Assembly: GCA_013400155.1 (NCBI GenBank)
Contig: VXBM01000136.1
Location: forward strand, 1,085,952 to 1,149,951
Direction: 5' to 3'
Origin: Helopsaltes ochotensis
Taxonomy: Eukaryota > Chordata > Aves > Passeriformes > Locustellidae
DNA length: 64,000 bases
Shown here in pieces: positions 24,201-36,200 of the stretch (within the stretch, counting starts at the first letter, position 1; the number at the start of each line of letters is the position of its first letter). The notes under the pieces are model-generated. The model worked only from the letters and a program-made list of their open reading frames with translations. It did no database searches and was not told the DNA's origin. The translations under genes and the position numbers were made by a program.

Positions 24201-27200
24201 GTTGAGGACTGACTTTTTTTGATTTCTAACCAAGTACAGACATGTAGAGTGTAAACGGCAGCCATCAGGACAACGATAAAGAATAATTCTAAGGAAAAGA
24301 AAATAAACAAACAAGCTAGTTGAGATTTGTCAGACTAATTCTAGCTTGAAGTCCAGCCAAAGAGCATCTGAATATGACCATTCTAAAGGAAAACTATATC
24401 AGCATTACAGAGATGCCATTAAGAAGCAAAGGCACACAGTTTGGAAATTATCTTAACGCATGTTGAAGTCAAAACCTGCATTTTCTCAGCTGATGGAAAC
24501 ATTTAACTTCTCTTAAGCACAATTTGAGTGCTGAAGATGATAAAAACATTGCAGTCAGAAGCTAGGGTATGGTTTTGATTGATCTTTTCACAAATTATCA
24601 TACCCTTAGCTACGCTGCTCATGATTATTGCCTGTGTTATGACTAAGAACACAAAAGTCATTACCTTAGGATCACTCTCTGCATCTTCCTCCTCTTCTCC
24701 CTCCTCTTCCCCCTCCAACTCCTATGACAAAATAGAGATAAACTAACAGAAATTAAAATAGGTTAACAGTGCAACTTTTTGTAATGGACAAAAAGCAGAG
24801 TAGCAAATTATCACCCTATTCCAGACTGTTTCAGATGTCAGCATTGGACTGATTTAAAAGAATTCAGCATCTTTCAAGTTTTAAATGTAAAATCTTTAAA
24901 ACATGATATAAAGGTCTCAGTATGGCTTAAGGCAACCTTTCTATGTACGTTGCTGCTGCTGCAGTCCCACAGCAATTTTTAAACTTCTACCTAACAAATT
25001 GTTTGGAATTTTAGCTCTGGTAATAGAGCTGATGGGTATTTGGAATTTTAGCTCTGGTAATATATATGCCTGATTTTGTCCTTTATTTCAGACTCCCTCC
25101 AAAGAGTCTGTTTATTTAGATTACTGCGGACAGGCTATGCATTCCTGTGCAGGATTTTTGCACTCAGTTTTACACACAACTACATCCAAGTGGTAACATC
25201 TGGCACTGGAAACCAATTAAAAATACACACACACACTTCTATCAATACCCATCTTAAAAAAATACAAATCTGAAATGTTAGTCACTCAACAGCCTAAGCA
25301 CAGAAGAAAAAAAGAGACTGCATGCTGAAGGCTGCCAGCTCACATCATCACATCAGCAGATTGATAACCTCTGATGTGCTCCACTATGCTGAAGCTAACA
25401 GCAGTCAGGGATGTACCTTTGACAAATTAGCAAAAACAGCACAGTAAAAGCAGTAAAGCAAAAAATGTAAAGGGTATTCGTTCACTTATGTGTGGTAACA
25501 TTTAGTGGTTTTGTGTAAAACCTTTCATAGTGTTTGTGTTCATACAATACTACTGCAAATAAATCTGAGACAGCCTAAATTATTTATGCTGAGCAGTTGC
25601 AAACTTCCCCTTTTTCACTTGGCATTTGGTAAGACCCAGTCTTCAAGCCTATGACAACTAAAAGCTGACAGCTGAATTCCACTACCACCTAAGGAATAGA
25701 TATTTATCATGCAGCACTCTAGAAAAAAAAAAGCTTGTCTTTAATTTTTTATTTGTGTCAGAAAACAGCTTACAAAATACTAGATAAAAAAATGGATTTA
25801 TGCTCTTGCAGAAAGTACTTTTATGAAAAGGAAAAAACAGGCACAGTTTTGTAAGTCATGAATACGGAACTCCTTTGGAAAGAAGTACCACACACAAGAG
25901 CATTTATGAAGAACTGTTTTCTGCTCCATATAGAACTATTCCTGGCACTGGAATGGAACAGGTAATCAGTAATCTATAAAAAAATATAGTGTGCATCTCA
26001 CCTCCTCTTCACCTTCTTCATCTTCTTCAAACTGAAAAACAAACCCAAAGTTGAATTAGCTCATTAATATTTGCATGAAAATTTCTGCAGTAATAGCTGT
26101 AGCATATTCAAACACTCAACTGAAACTAAGCCTCTTCCAGAAGCAGATTAACAACATACAGCAAGTTGAATGACCCCTTCCTATCCCCAAGCAGCAGGAA
26201 TCTCTTCAGGGAATAAAATCTCTTTTTTTGTTATTCTCATGTAATTAATACTTCACCCTAGTCTAATCAGAAAAGGAGAAGAACATTTCTGTGTGCTGAC
26301 TAACAAACAAAATGCTAATTGCATACATACGTTATCATCATCCTCTATAGCTTCCCCAGTGAAATACAGCACAGCACGAGGGACTATCCTTTCACGGAAG
26401 AAGTGTCCAATTTCAAAATCTGCTGCTAAAGTGAATTCTGAGTCTTCATCCTGTAAGACAAGTCAGTTTGAGTTTTCTACTGCAAATGGGATGTGCTACA
26501 CAGAAGCAGATGAAAATATTTCAAAGTAACGGGTTTGGGAAAACATCAGACTGCCATCACCAACCTTCAGGTCACAGGTACTTTCAATATACTTAACTAA
26601 CAATAAAATCTAAATCTAAATTTGCAGAATTTACATTTTTTTTTGTACAAGCTTCCTACTTTCTACACACAGGTTAGCGTCCTGCTGAGGCACCTTTTAT
26701 TAAAAAGCTCATACAGACTTGGCTGGCTCTGGCATGTGACATGGCAGAACTGCTCAGAATACTCCAGACTGATTTTTAGAGAAGTACTGCTGAGTGGGCA
26801 GGGAAAATGACCTTCCCAACAGCAACCACTGGAAATGTCTTGGATTAGCAAGTTGTGTAACAGTGAACTGTCAATGGATCACTTGGAGAAGCTGACAGTA
26901 TGTTTCACTTTATCAAGGTGAAGCCCGGCTTTGTCAAAAGCAAAAATAACAAAAATATACAGTACTTGATAAAAGAACCCTATAGTCACTCTACAGTGAC
27001 TTGGTAAAACAGATGTGGTAAAAACAATTGTGCCATTTCAGAAACTTACCAATGACTCTCCATCACCAGATACTGCAAAAAGAAAAGACAACAAATTTAA
27101 GAAACGCTTGTACAGCCTCACCCACCTCAATGATCAAGATGACAAAACACAGTATATAAAGACCTTCTCATACCAGAAAACACTGAGGTTATAAAGGCTT

Positions 27201-30200
27201 CACAAGGTAACTATTAAAACTATGACAATTCAGATTAGTATTAGTTAAACCTACAGAAATCACACAAGAATTTCATGTGTTATAAGTTAAAGCATCAAAG
27301 CTGCCATCTGGATGTCACAGATTTTTGCACAGGAAATACTCTTTCTGCAAGGATGGTTTCAGAGGACATGCGGATCAACATATTTGGTTTCTCTATTAAT
27401 GCTGTAATTACAGTAACTTCATTTGGCTGGAGCCCTACAAATCATCTCCTCTCCCCCAAAACAACTGGAACTAAACAGATGAACATTTTGACATGAATCT
27501 GCAAAGCATTGTTGAGAAGAGGGTCCAGTATTGTAACCAGCATGGAACAGGGTGGCTGTTTTGTTTGTTTAAAGAAAAAACCAATGAACAGCAAAAAATC
27601 AAATCAGTGCAAAAAAACCCAACACAAATCAAAATGTACTTCCCTTCTCTACACCACCTCTGTGATCTACTGTGAAAGTGATCATTTGGCTCAGTTCTCA
27701 AGTCGAAAATGCAAGTATCCACAGCCAGCAGATGTCAGTGTCTTATCTTATACAGCTAATTCCAAAGTGTACCCTTTGATTATTTTAAACAACGTAACAC
27801 CAACAGGAAACAAATCTCCATCCTTTCCTCAAAGCCACAGCAAAAATTAAAAGACATTTCTGTACCAAACCGCCCCCAACTTTGGAAATATATATCCCAT
27901 GTTTCTTAACCCACTTATGTGGGGATTTGCAGTGGTAATTGGGAGGGAGAGGTAGTTCATAATAGCCCACAACAGAATCAAGAACCATTTTGTTCAGTAC
28001 ACCTCTGGAATCACAGAACAGTTTGGGCTGGAAGTGGCCTTAAAGACAACTAAGGTTCAACCCTTACCCCTGGGCAGGGACACCTTTCATGAGACCAGGT
28101 TGGTGAAAACCCCATCCAGTCTGGCCTTGAACACCTCCAAGAATGCCCAGAGAAGTTACAGATGCCCCAAATTGTTGCAGTCTCTCATCACCTTCACAGT
28201 CAGTAATTTCTTCCTAATACCTAACCTAAACCTGCCCCCTGTTGGCCTAAAGCCATTCCCCTTGTCCTGTCACTACACATGCCCTTGCAAAGTCCCTCAT
28301 TGCCCTTCCTGTAGGACCCTTTTAGTCCACAAAATAAACTATTTCGCACATCTATGTCTGCAGAAGAGGATAATGAAAGATGTACCACAAAAAAAATAAT
28401 GGTTTTGGAACCCATCTAAATTGTTTAATATGTGAGTACACATCTAACATTAGACTAGGAAAATGAGAAAATTATGTACAGAGTATCAGGGATCACTAAT
28501 TAATCACAGAAAAAGCCAGAGAGAGTTTTGTCACTTGACAAAGAGGTTTCAATGAAACCGCTATGCTGTAACCAATGATGACCAAAAATGGAACACATTT
28601 CTTTCGCATGTTATAAACAACCTGATGCATGGAGCCATCCTGTGGTAAAACATGTCAACTTCAAGAGAGTCTATAAGAGACTCTTTCCATACTATAAATC
28701 CTGTTTACACTGCACACCTATCAGTCAAATTTTACAGACTAACATCTGAACAAAATATTCTGTTTGGATAGGCAAGAGTTTACAATATTCCTCTAGTAAG
28801 CACTTCACAAGGCAGCAGCATAAATAGTTTGAATGTTTAAGTCACATAAATACAAATATATAAACATATTTAAAGGATCCTAAATTCTTAATTTCCTAGC
28901 TTACCCTTTATTGGGCTGAAGAAGTTAAAAAATGAATCATTAGGTACTTGTTTAGTAATTGTCCGAACTGTGCCTCGGCCCTTGTGTTTCTGTTTCTTCT
29001 TGATCGTTTTAACTGTAACATTTTTTCCTTTCTTCCAGTCAATGGTACACCTAGAGACAGCATGTGAGAAACAGCATTTTAACACAAGGCACCAGCAAAA
29101 GAAGGAACTGGGCAGAAGAGCAGCAATATCAAAGCCAAGATGGCTTATCATTCTCTAAATAAATCTGCTTGACAAGATACGAAGTGGATCATAGTCCTAG
29201 AGATGATGTGTATGTTGGAGAGGTGAAATATTTCCCTAAATGAAAATGTTACACAAGTTTGTCTTGGCAGAGTAATCACTGCCCCCACTTCACCCATAAT
29301 TCAATACCTCTGGCCCAACAACTGGACTTCTGTAACAGAGGACAGGATTAAGCTATTCCAGAAAAAATCTCACCAGTCAGAGCACTAGAAAACAATACAT
29401 TATATCCTTTAACTACAGGTCAAGGCAGTGTCCATTTACCCTGAAAATGCATGTCCCAAGAGCAGTGCTCAGATTGACTTGGCAGCCAAGCATATCAAGC
29501 TGAAAAGAGCCTAATCTTCAGTTCCATTCTGCTGCTGTACAAACTAACACTCAATGAAAAGTCTCTCTCCATTCAAACAAGTTTTACCCAAAGCTACACG
29601 TGGCAAGGAGGGGCAAACCCAGCTAATTCTCCTATAATGGGAATAATGGTGTCACAGGAACCCTTAAATGTCTCAAAAATATCTTGTCCTACAGACAGAT
29701 GGCCAAAGTCACCAGTTATATACTTAACCTGTACAACAAGGCACAGACATGTTCTCCTACTCTACTTGTATCATATCAAACACCTTCCTGAGGAAACATC
29801 AACTGCAATCAGAGTTCTGACAAATCAGCAATCCAGGAAAGCATTCCTTTATAATATTAAAACAGAAAATATTTTGCTGTAATGAACTGAAATTTTCTTT
29901 AAAAAGGAGTAGCCTGTTACTCAGACACAACTTTCACTAAACATGCAAGACGACATTTTGCCTCACTGCAGGTGAATGCTGGACTCAAAAGCCAACATGC
30001 AGCACTAAAAATCAAAAAATAAAAGGTTTTGAGGTTGTCAGCATGCCTTCAAAAAACCAAGTATTTGGTATCTCTTAAGTGTGAGTTAGAAAACCCCAAA
30101 AACCAAGTAATCACCAATAGAAAAGAATACTTAGATGCTAAGAAAAATAGGGTACAAAAGCCATTTTTCATTTGTGTCAGTTCTGCTCTAGTGTGGCACT

Positions 30201-33200
30201 GGAATTTGGTTACAGAGCAGAGATCATGGATGGGAAGAGAAAAGGTTAAGTTAGATGGAACAATTGATTCTTTTACCCCAAAAAAACTCTAATGTGGTGT
30301 TCAAATCAACAGACTTCTAGAACAGACCATCCACAGCTGTTTTCTGAACACATTTTTGCAAAAACAATAAAAGTAAAATTAAAAAAATTTGCTGCATTAG
30401 CCACAGCTGCCAGAATCAAACTGCATGGCCTTTATATTCCAAGCTCAAAACAGGCTGAAATAACACAATACACATGACCTATTCCTGCCTGATAATAATA
30501 AACCAATTCCTGCTGGAAAAAAAATTGCAGAGGACATGACAAGAATCCAAGAGAGTCCAAGGCTACTTGTCAGACTGAAGAGGGGGGTAGTCCGTGAAAA
30601 GTAGTGACTAAAAATAATTTACCCAGTTATCTGGAAATAAAAGGTTTATTACCTCAATTAGAGAACTATAAAATTTGAAAGGTGGTCAATTGTACATTTT
30701 GTACATTAAAATGTACAAAAATTGTACATGTACACAATGTCAAAATATATCTCCAGCTATGCATCTGTGACTTCTGGATGCTGAGACTAACATCATCATA
30801 CCTACAAACACTCCCAGTTTTGAAGTCAGTAACAATTTTATCTTTACTAATCATTATCATGGTAAGCAAAAAAAACCCCGCATTTTTACTTCAGAAGCTT
30901 TTTTGAATTTCATCTTTCCTTACCCCTCACAATCAACTATTTCAGGTCCTTCAAATGAAAAGGGATCTGTTTTGTCCGGCTCCGACTTCATCTTGTACGT
31001 TTTTGTCAGGACTGAATTAGAAAAGTAGTCATTGGGCCCGAAGTGGAACTCTAATGAGAAAGACTGAAAGAAATTTTATGTTACCACTAACTTTCATCTG
31101 TGAAATAGTGCATCAGCATAATTATCATTAATCAAACTCTGAAAATAGAAAAAAAATTATAATTTGATGGCAAACATATTTCAAGTACAGCAGAAGCAGG
31201 AAATTATGAATGTCAATGAATTTCAAAAATGCAAGAAGCTACAACAACCTTGGCTTAGATTCAAATTGTAAACAGGTAATTAGTACATTTCATTCACCTT
31301 CACATATAGAACTGCTGTCTAAAAAGTAACCTTAGAAATAACTATTTTGAGAAATGTCTTGATTCCATTTCCTATGGAAGCCTCTCATCATCCTTGCCTG
31401 AGGGATGAAGTTGTTATTCTGAAGTCATTTTAACATTAGAACACCATGTGGTTCCATTGCTCCCCCAAGTCTGATTACTATCATGACCTTAAGGGAGTGA
31501 AATAGACTTTATTTCCAATTAAAGCACAATTTAAATTGCAGGAGTCTATTTAAATAGCACACACTTGCAGGAACCAGGGAGGTTTTTTCCATTTGATAAT
31601 AGAAAATCCTGCAAAAGAACACTGACTTCATAAACTGAATCCTACAACCATGTCTCAACAGCTTACAGCCTGAAGGAGGTGTTTCTGGTTATGTTTGAAC
31701 CTCCTCTGGCATCCAAAAAGTGTTTGCAAAAATCAGTTTCTTACATGGAGAACAGAGGGCTCCAGTTACAGAAAACCACAGAATCCAGGATGCATCAATT
31801 TTCAGATCTGTAAAGGTTTTTAAACTGCTTGCACAATGCTATAGATGCTCACTTTACACTCAGGATCAACTATGAACTTTTAAAAGTACACCAAAACTCA
31901 AGCTGTCTCTTGGAACAGAGGAAACAAAGGACAAAGGTTTTTGGCAGGTCATTTAGTGACATGAAGGAGGAAAAAGTCTACAGGTCAGCTCAGCACAACA
32001 GGAGGACTGAAAGCCAAAGCTTCCAACATCACTGCCCAACCACAACATGTGTAACCGTTACCTCAAGTATCTGATTTACTCCTCTAGTAATATGCCTTAG
32101 GAATTAGCCCTAATCTGCATACGAAACAGATTACAAAACTGCCAAAAGACTGGCCCTGTATTTCCCCAGGCATTCTTCAGATCCAGGCTGGAAAGCTGTC
32201 TGTTATCATCAAGTCTGCCTTGCCATCCTCTTTTTCAAGGCTATTCATGCGAGAACAAGATAAGTAACTCGGGACAACAGCCTGTTCATCACAGGTATTT
32301 ATCCCTCACTCATCTCCCCAAGGTCCCTAATCCTCCTAAGACCCCATCAATCTCCTCACATGACTCTTACCTGCTAAGAGAATGGCCAAGGAGTGATGGA
32401 GACCAATGGCAAGGGTAGCCTTCCCAACCCCATGCTCCCTGTTTAAGGACAGGAAGCCACTGGGACCCAGCAGTACACTGGAATGTCTGTGTTGACTTCA
32501 CATTGGCTATTTCAGATGCACTTCCCTTTACAGCAATTCAAGACAGCTGCATGGTTTGGAGGCTGTCTTCAGCTGAGGCTAATCTCTCTCTGGCAAACAT
32601 GCTCACGGGAAGAGTTACAAACTTAGCTTATCCACTACCAGTGACGAACACTCATACCTAAATAATCCCATAAACCATCACCGGGGTTATAAATAACCAA
32701 CCAGTGGCACTACTTAGCATGCAGGATCCCAAGAGCTAGCAGGACAAAAAATACCTGCACACACTGCAGTTCAGCACTTCACTGTACACTGGCTAATTAG
32801 GAGACAAGAAGCTTCAAGCTCCACATATTTGAAGTGTTGTAATAACCTTTCCAATACTCTTTATTTGGACACCTCTGGGTTTTTTTTTAATCAAATACGT
32901 TCTCATGAAGTTCAAAAAAAAAGAAAACTTCCTTTTTTTAAAGCTACTTAAGTTATACCTAGATGCATCATCCAGATCTAAATATGCTAGCTAAGGATCC
33001 TGATGTCCTAATAAGTATGTAAATAGAAATTATAAAATACACGTTAAGTTTATCCACATGGTTATAAGTAAGTAAAAGCAAATAGTAAAGGAGTAACTTA
33101 TGCTTCGTGCAGATAAAAGTTTCTATGTGCAGGCCATAACAAACAGGACTTGAAGCACTTTAACTGCAGTCAGGTAAATCCACTTTTGGGGTGCTGTAAC

Positions 33201-36200
33201 TATGATTAATTGTTTTGGGTCAACAGTAAATCAGAAAACTCCTAATTATCACGTATTTCTTTAGCAGCAAAACCTAATCCCCAGCAGAATTAGTGTATCT
33301 ATGACACACTGATAATGTGAAATTGGTACAGTACAAAGCTTCCACTCCTGTACCAATTTTCAACAAAGAATTGCAGATAAAACAGTCACATACAGCTGCA
33401 GAATAGGTTTCACTCAAGAAGTGAAAAACTCATCCTTTGTCTCCAAATACAGAAGGGACATGGAGTTTGTCAACCTTCCATTATTGGATTTAATGTAGCA
33501 CTGGAATGGAACCTATTGACAGAAAAAAGCTGTCCACAGGTTACGAACAGTGCAAGACCAGATAAATCCTGTGTTTAAAGAGTTCTCCAACTTAAGGTAT
33601 CATAAAAAAGCTGAATGAACACAAAAATGACAAAGGTGCCCTAGGGTGACCTTATGACATTTGTACCCCCAATTGTCTGTTGGGTTTATGCTGGATATTA
33701 CACTCTGTGCCTTTGATATTGGGTCTGAGAGCAAAGGGGAGGGAGAAGCATGCAGTTTTGTTTTCAGAAACCCTGCCCCTCCTGTTGGCCTTGGAGTTGG
33801 AGTTCAGCAACACAGGGAGGGAGAGGCATTCCTTTTTTTTTTTTTCCTTCTTTTTAGTTAGTGTAGCTAGCTGAGGTGAAGTTTTTTTTTCCTTTCCTCC
33901 TTTTTTTTCCCTTTTTTTTGGCCTTTCCCTGTAACTGTTCAAATCTCTCTGGATGAGGAGCTGGGGGAGCACCAGGGGGCTTGCACCAGGGACCCACCAA
34001 GATCTACCCTGCGCAGCAACTTTCCCCAGCGCCAGAGGGACTGAGAACAGAGCAACCACCTACAGGGGAGACTTCTTCCTCTGAATTTGTCATCACTCCA
34101 GAGCACCACGATGGACTTGTCATCTGGTATTGCTCAATTTATTGTGCTGGGGAGGGCTTTGCTTGTCAATAAACAGGTCTTTCCGCTCCTCTCTGAGGAA
34201 GTCTTTCCCAAACCGGTTGGGGGAGGGGAGGGAGGGCCCCTTAGGAGGTTTTCTCCCAAATTCGCCCTAAACCACCACAGAAGGCAAAAAAAAAAAACTT
34301 ACTCCCATCTCCCATATTATCCCATCTGAATAGATATGTTCAAGATAAAACAGCCAACTTCTTATAATACCTTACTTTGTACTTAGGCAATTAATTTTCT
34401 TCATAAAACTCATATCCTCTCCCTAAGACCCAGCAATCTTTAGAAACTTCTCAGTTTTTCCTCTGCCATGCTACTTTCTTGCCTATTATCAGCTTGAGTG
34501 TCTCAGAACTAGTAGAATAAAGACAATAAGGAATAAAAGCTAAAACCCAAAAGAATCCCAAACCAACTTGCTATTAACCATTAGAAGTTATTCTGAGAAA
34601 GTCCTTCCATCTTTCTTATATGAATCTTCAATGCTGCTTGTCTTGCATTCATTTCAGGCATTATCAGAAGACCATTACTCCATAAGGCAAAACAAAAAAT
34701 ACCAAATGTGAGAAAAAAGCCACAATGACAAAATTTAAAGAAAGTATGGGTAGGCTCAAATTCCATCCTTCTCCCTGCCTCCCCTTCAAATGGAGTTCAA
34801 GGAATAAGTATAGTCTGCCTAAACTGGAAAAGCAGCAGAACAACTTCTTTTCAATAAACACAGTTTCTGTACATCAAATTTAAACATGAAAATATTTCCA
34901 AAAATAAAAAAAGGAAGCAGAACTTCAAAAAATACTCATGAGGTACACTTCTAAAATACCATCGAATATTTTCTAGTCTTTTCAAGAGGCACGGTATCTG
35001 TAATCATTGTTTTTGATTCGTATGATCAAGTCACGTCTCTTTTGATAAAATACTTGATACCCAGAATTTTTCCCACAATTCATTTTCAAATCAAAAGTGG
35101 CCATGTAATTGTATTACTAAGAGCAGCTACATTTGAATTAGAGAGAGAAAAAGAAAGCAAAAACTAGACAGACTTGAGCCAGGTTTTTAATCTAGAAACT
35201 ACAGTAACATCAGAGTGAAGAATGAAAGACTAAAGAGTCAGGAAAGCTGAAGATAAATCTTTCAAAGGCAAAGCATGAAAATAATAGCTTGGAAAGAAAC
35301 CTTCTCCCCCCACACTACAGGCAAAGAGAGCTGAATGAATATTTTGGAATGGTGCTCACTTCATTACTACAATCTTCATGAGAAACAAGCAGAGAAAACT
35401 CACCATAGGCTGTCCTGGTTCAGAAAACTTAACTTTAATATCCTGCAGATGTTTCAAGATAGGTTCATCATACTCCTAAGGAGAAAAAAAGTAAAATCCA
35501 GTTTAGCAGGCAATCTTTAAAAAGCAGTCTCTCCTTAGGAAAGAACCAAGCCTTGTAACTGATTCAACAATTTCAGCTAAAGTAAAGATCTGGATGTAAA
35601 TTTCTTAATCATACTTGCAAAATTCTGTACGCCAAGTTCTCAGTCATTTTAGGGCTCATCCTCAGTAAACAAAGCTGCTAGGATGTATGACTTAAGATAC
35701 AGTAACTTCATTCAGGGTATTTATTACCAGTGAGATTCACAGGAAGACACACTCCAGTGAATTCTTCTTTAATAGCATTAAAATCAGTTAATACAAATGC
35801 AGGCATAACTTCCCAAGCTATTTAACATGAATTCAATTAATCGACAGGTATTCTTATAACCTTTCAAAAATAATCCCTTACAGATTAAACTAAAAATGCT
35901 TGTCCATCATTCAAGCATCTTCAGGGATTCCAATGACTCAAAAGATTTGGTGTCTCCCACCAAAGGACTGACTCACACTCCACAAGGATTGATTATAAAT
36001 GGGGAAAGCAGTAATTCATTTAACACAACAGAAGTTGTTCACTTTAGAGTAAAAACTTACTTGTACTAATTCACTTAGCATATCTACATTCCTAAAGATA
36101 GTAAACCAAAAGTCTGGAATTCCTTTGACATTTGTCTCTTCTGCTTTTTCATCTATTACCACTGCATTTTTCAGGTCTCCCTGGGAAAGAAATACAGAAA

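Larger units (their letters stand above)
31064..35403 (-). other. NAP1L4: NAP1L4 4.3-kb intron carrying snoRNA copy 1 and a solo LTR
   Basis: The largest internal intron between coding exons of the NAP core. It contains the H/ACA snoRNA candidate at about 33491-33624 in host orientation, and immediately beside it an antisense solo LTR at 33637-34279. The rest is AT-rich unique sequence with nothing recognised. Confidence 0.8.

Noticed and set aside
24503..24664. Read-through coding extension of the NAP1L4 acidic exon
   Set aside because: A strong donor ends the exon and a matching conserved last exon exists at 18221; kept only as a possible isoform.
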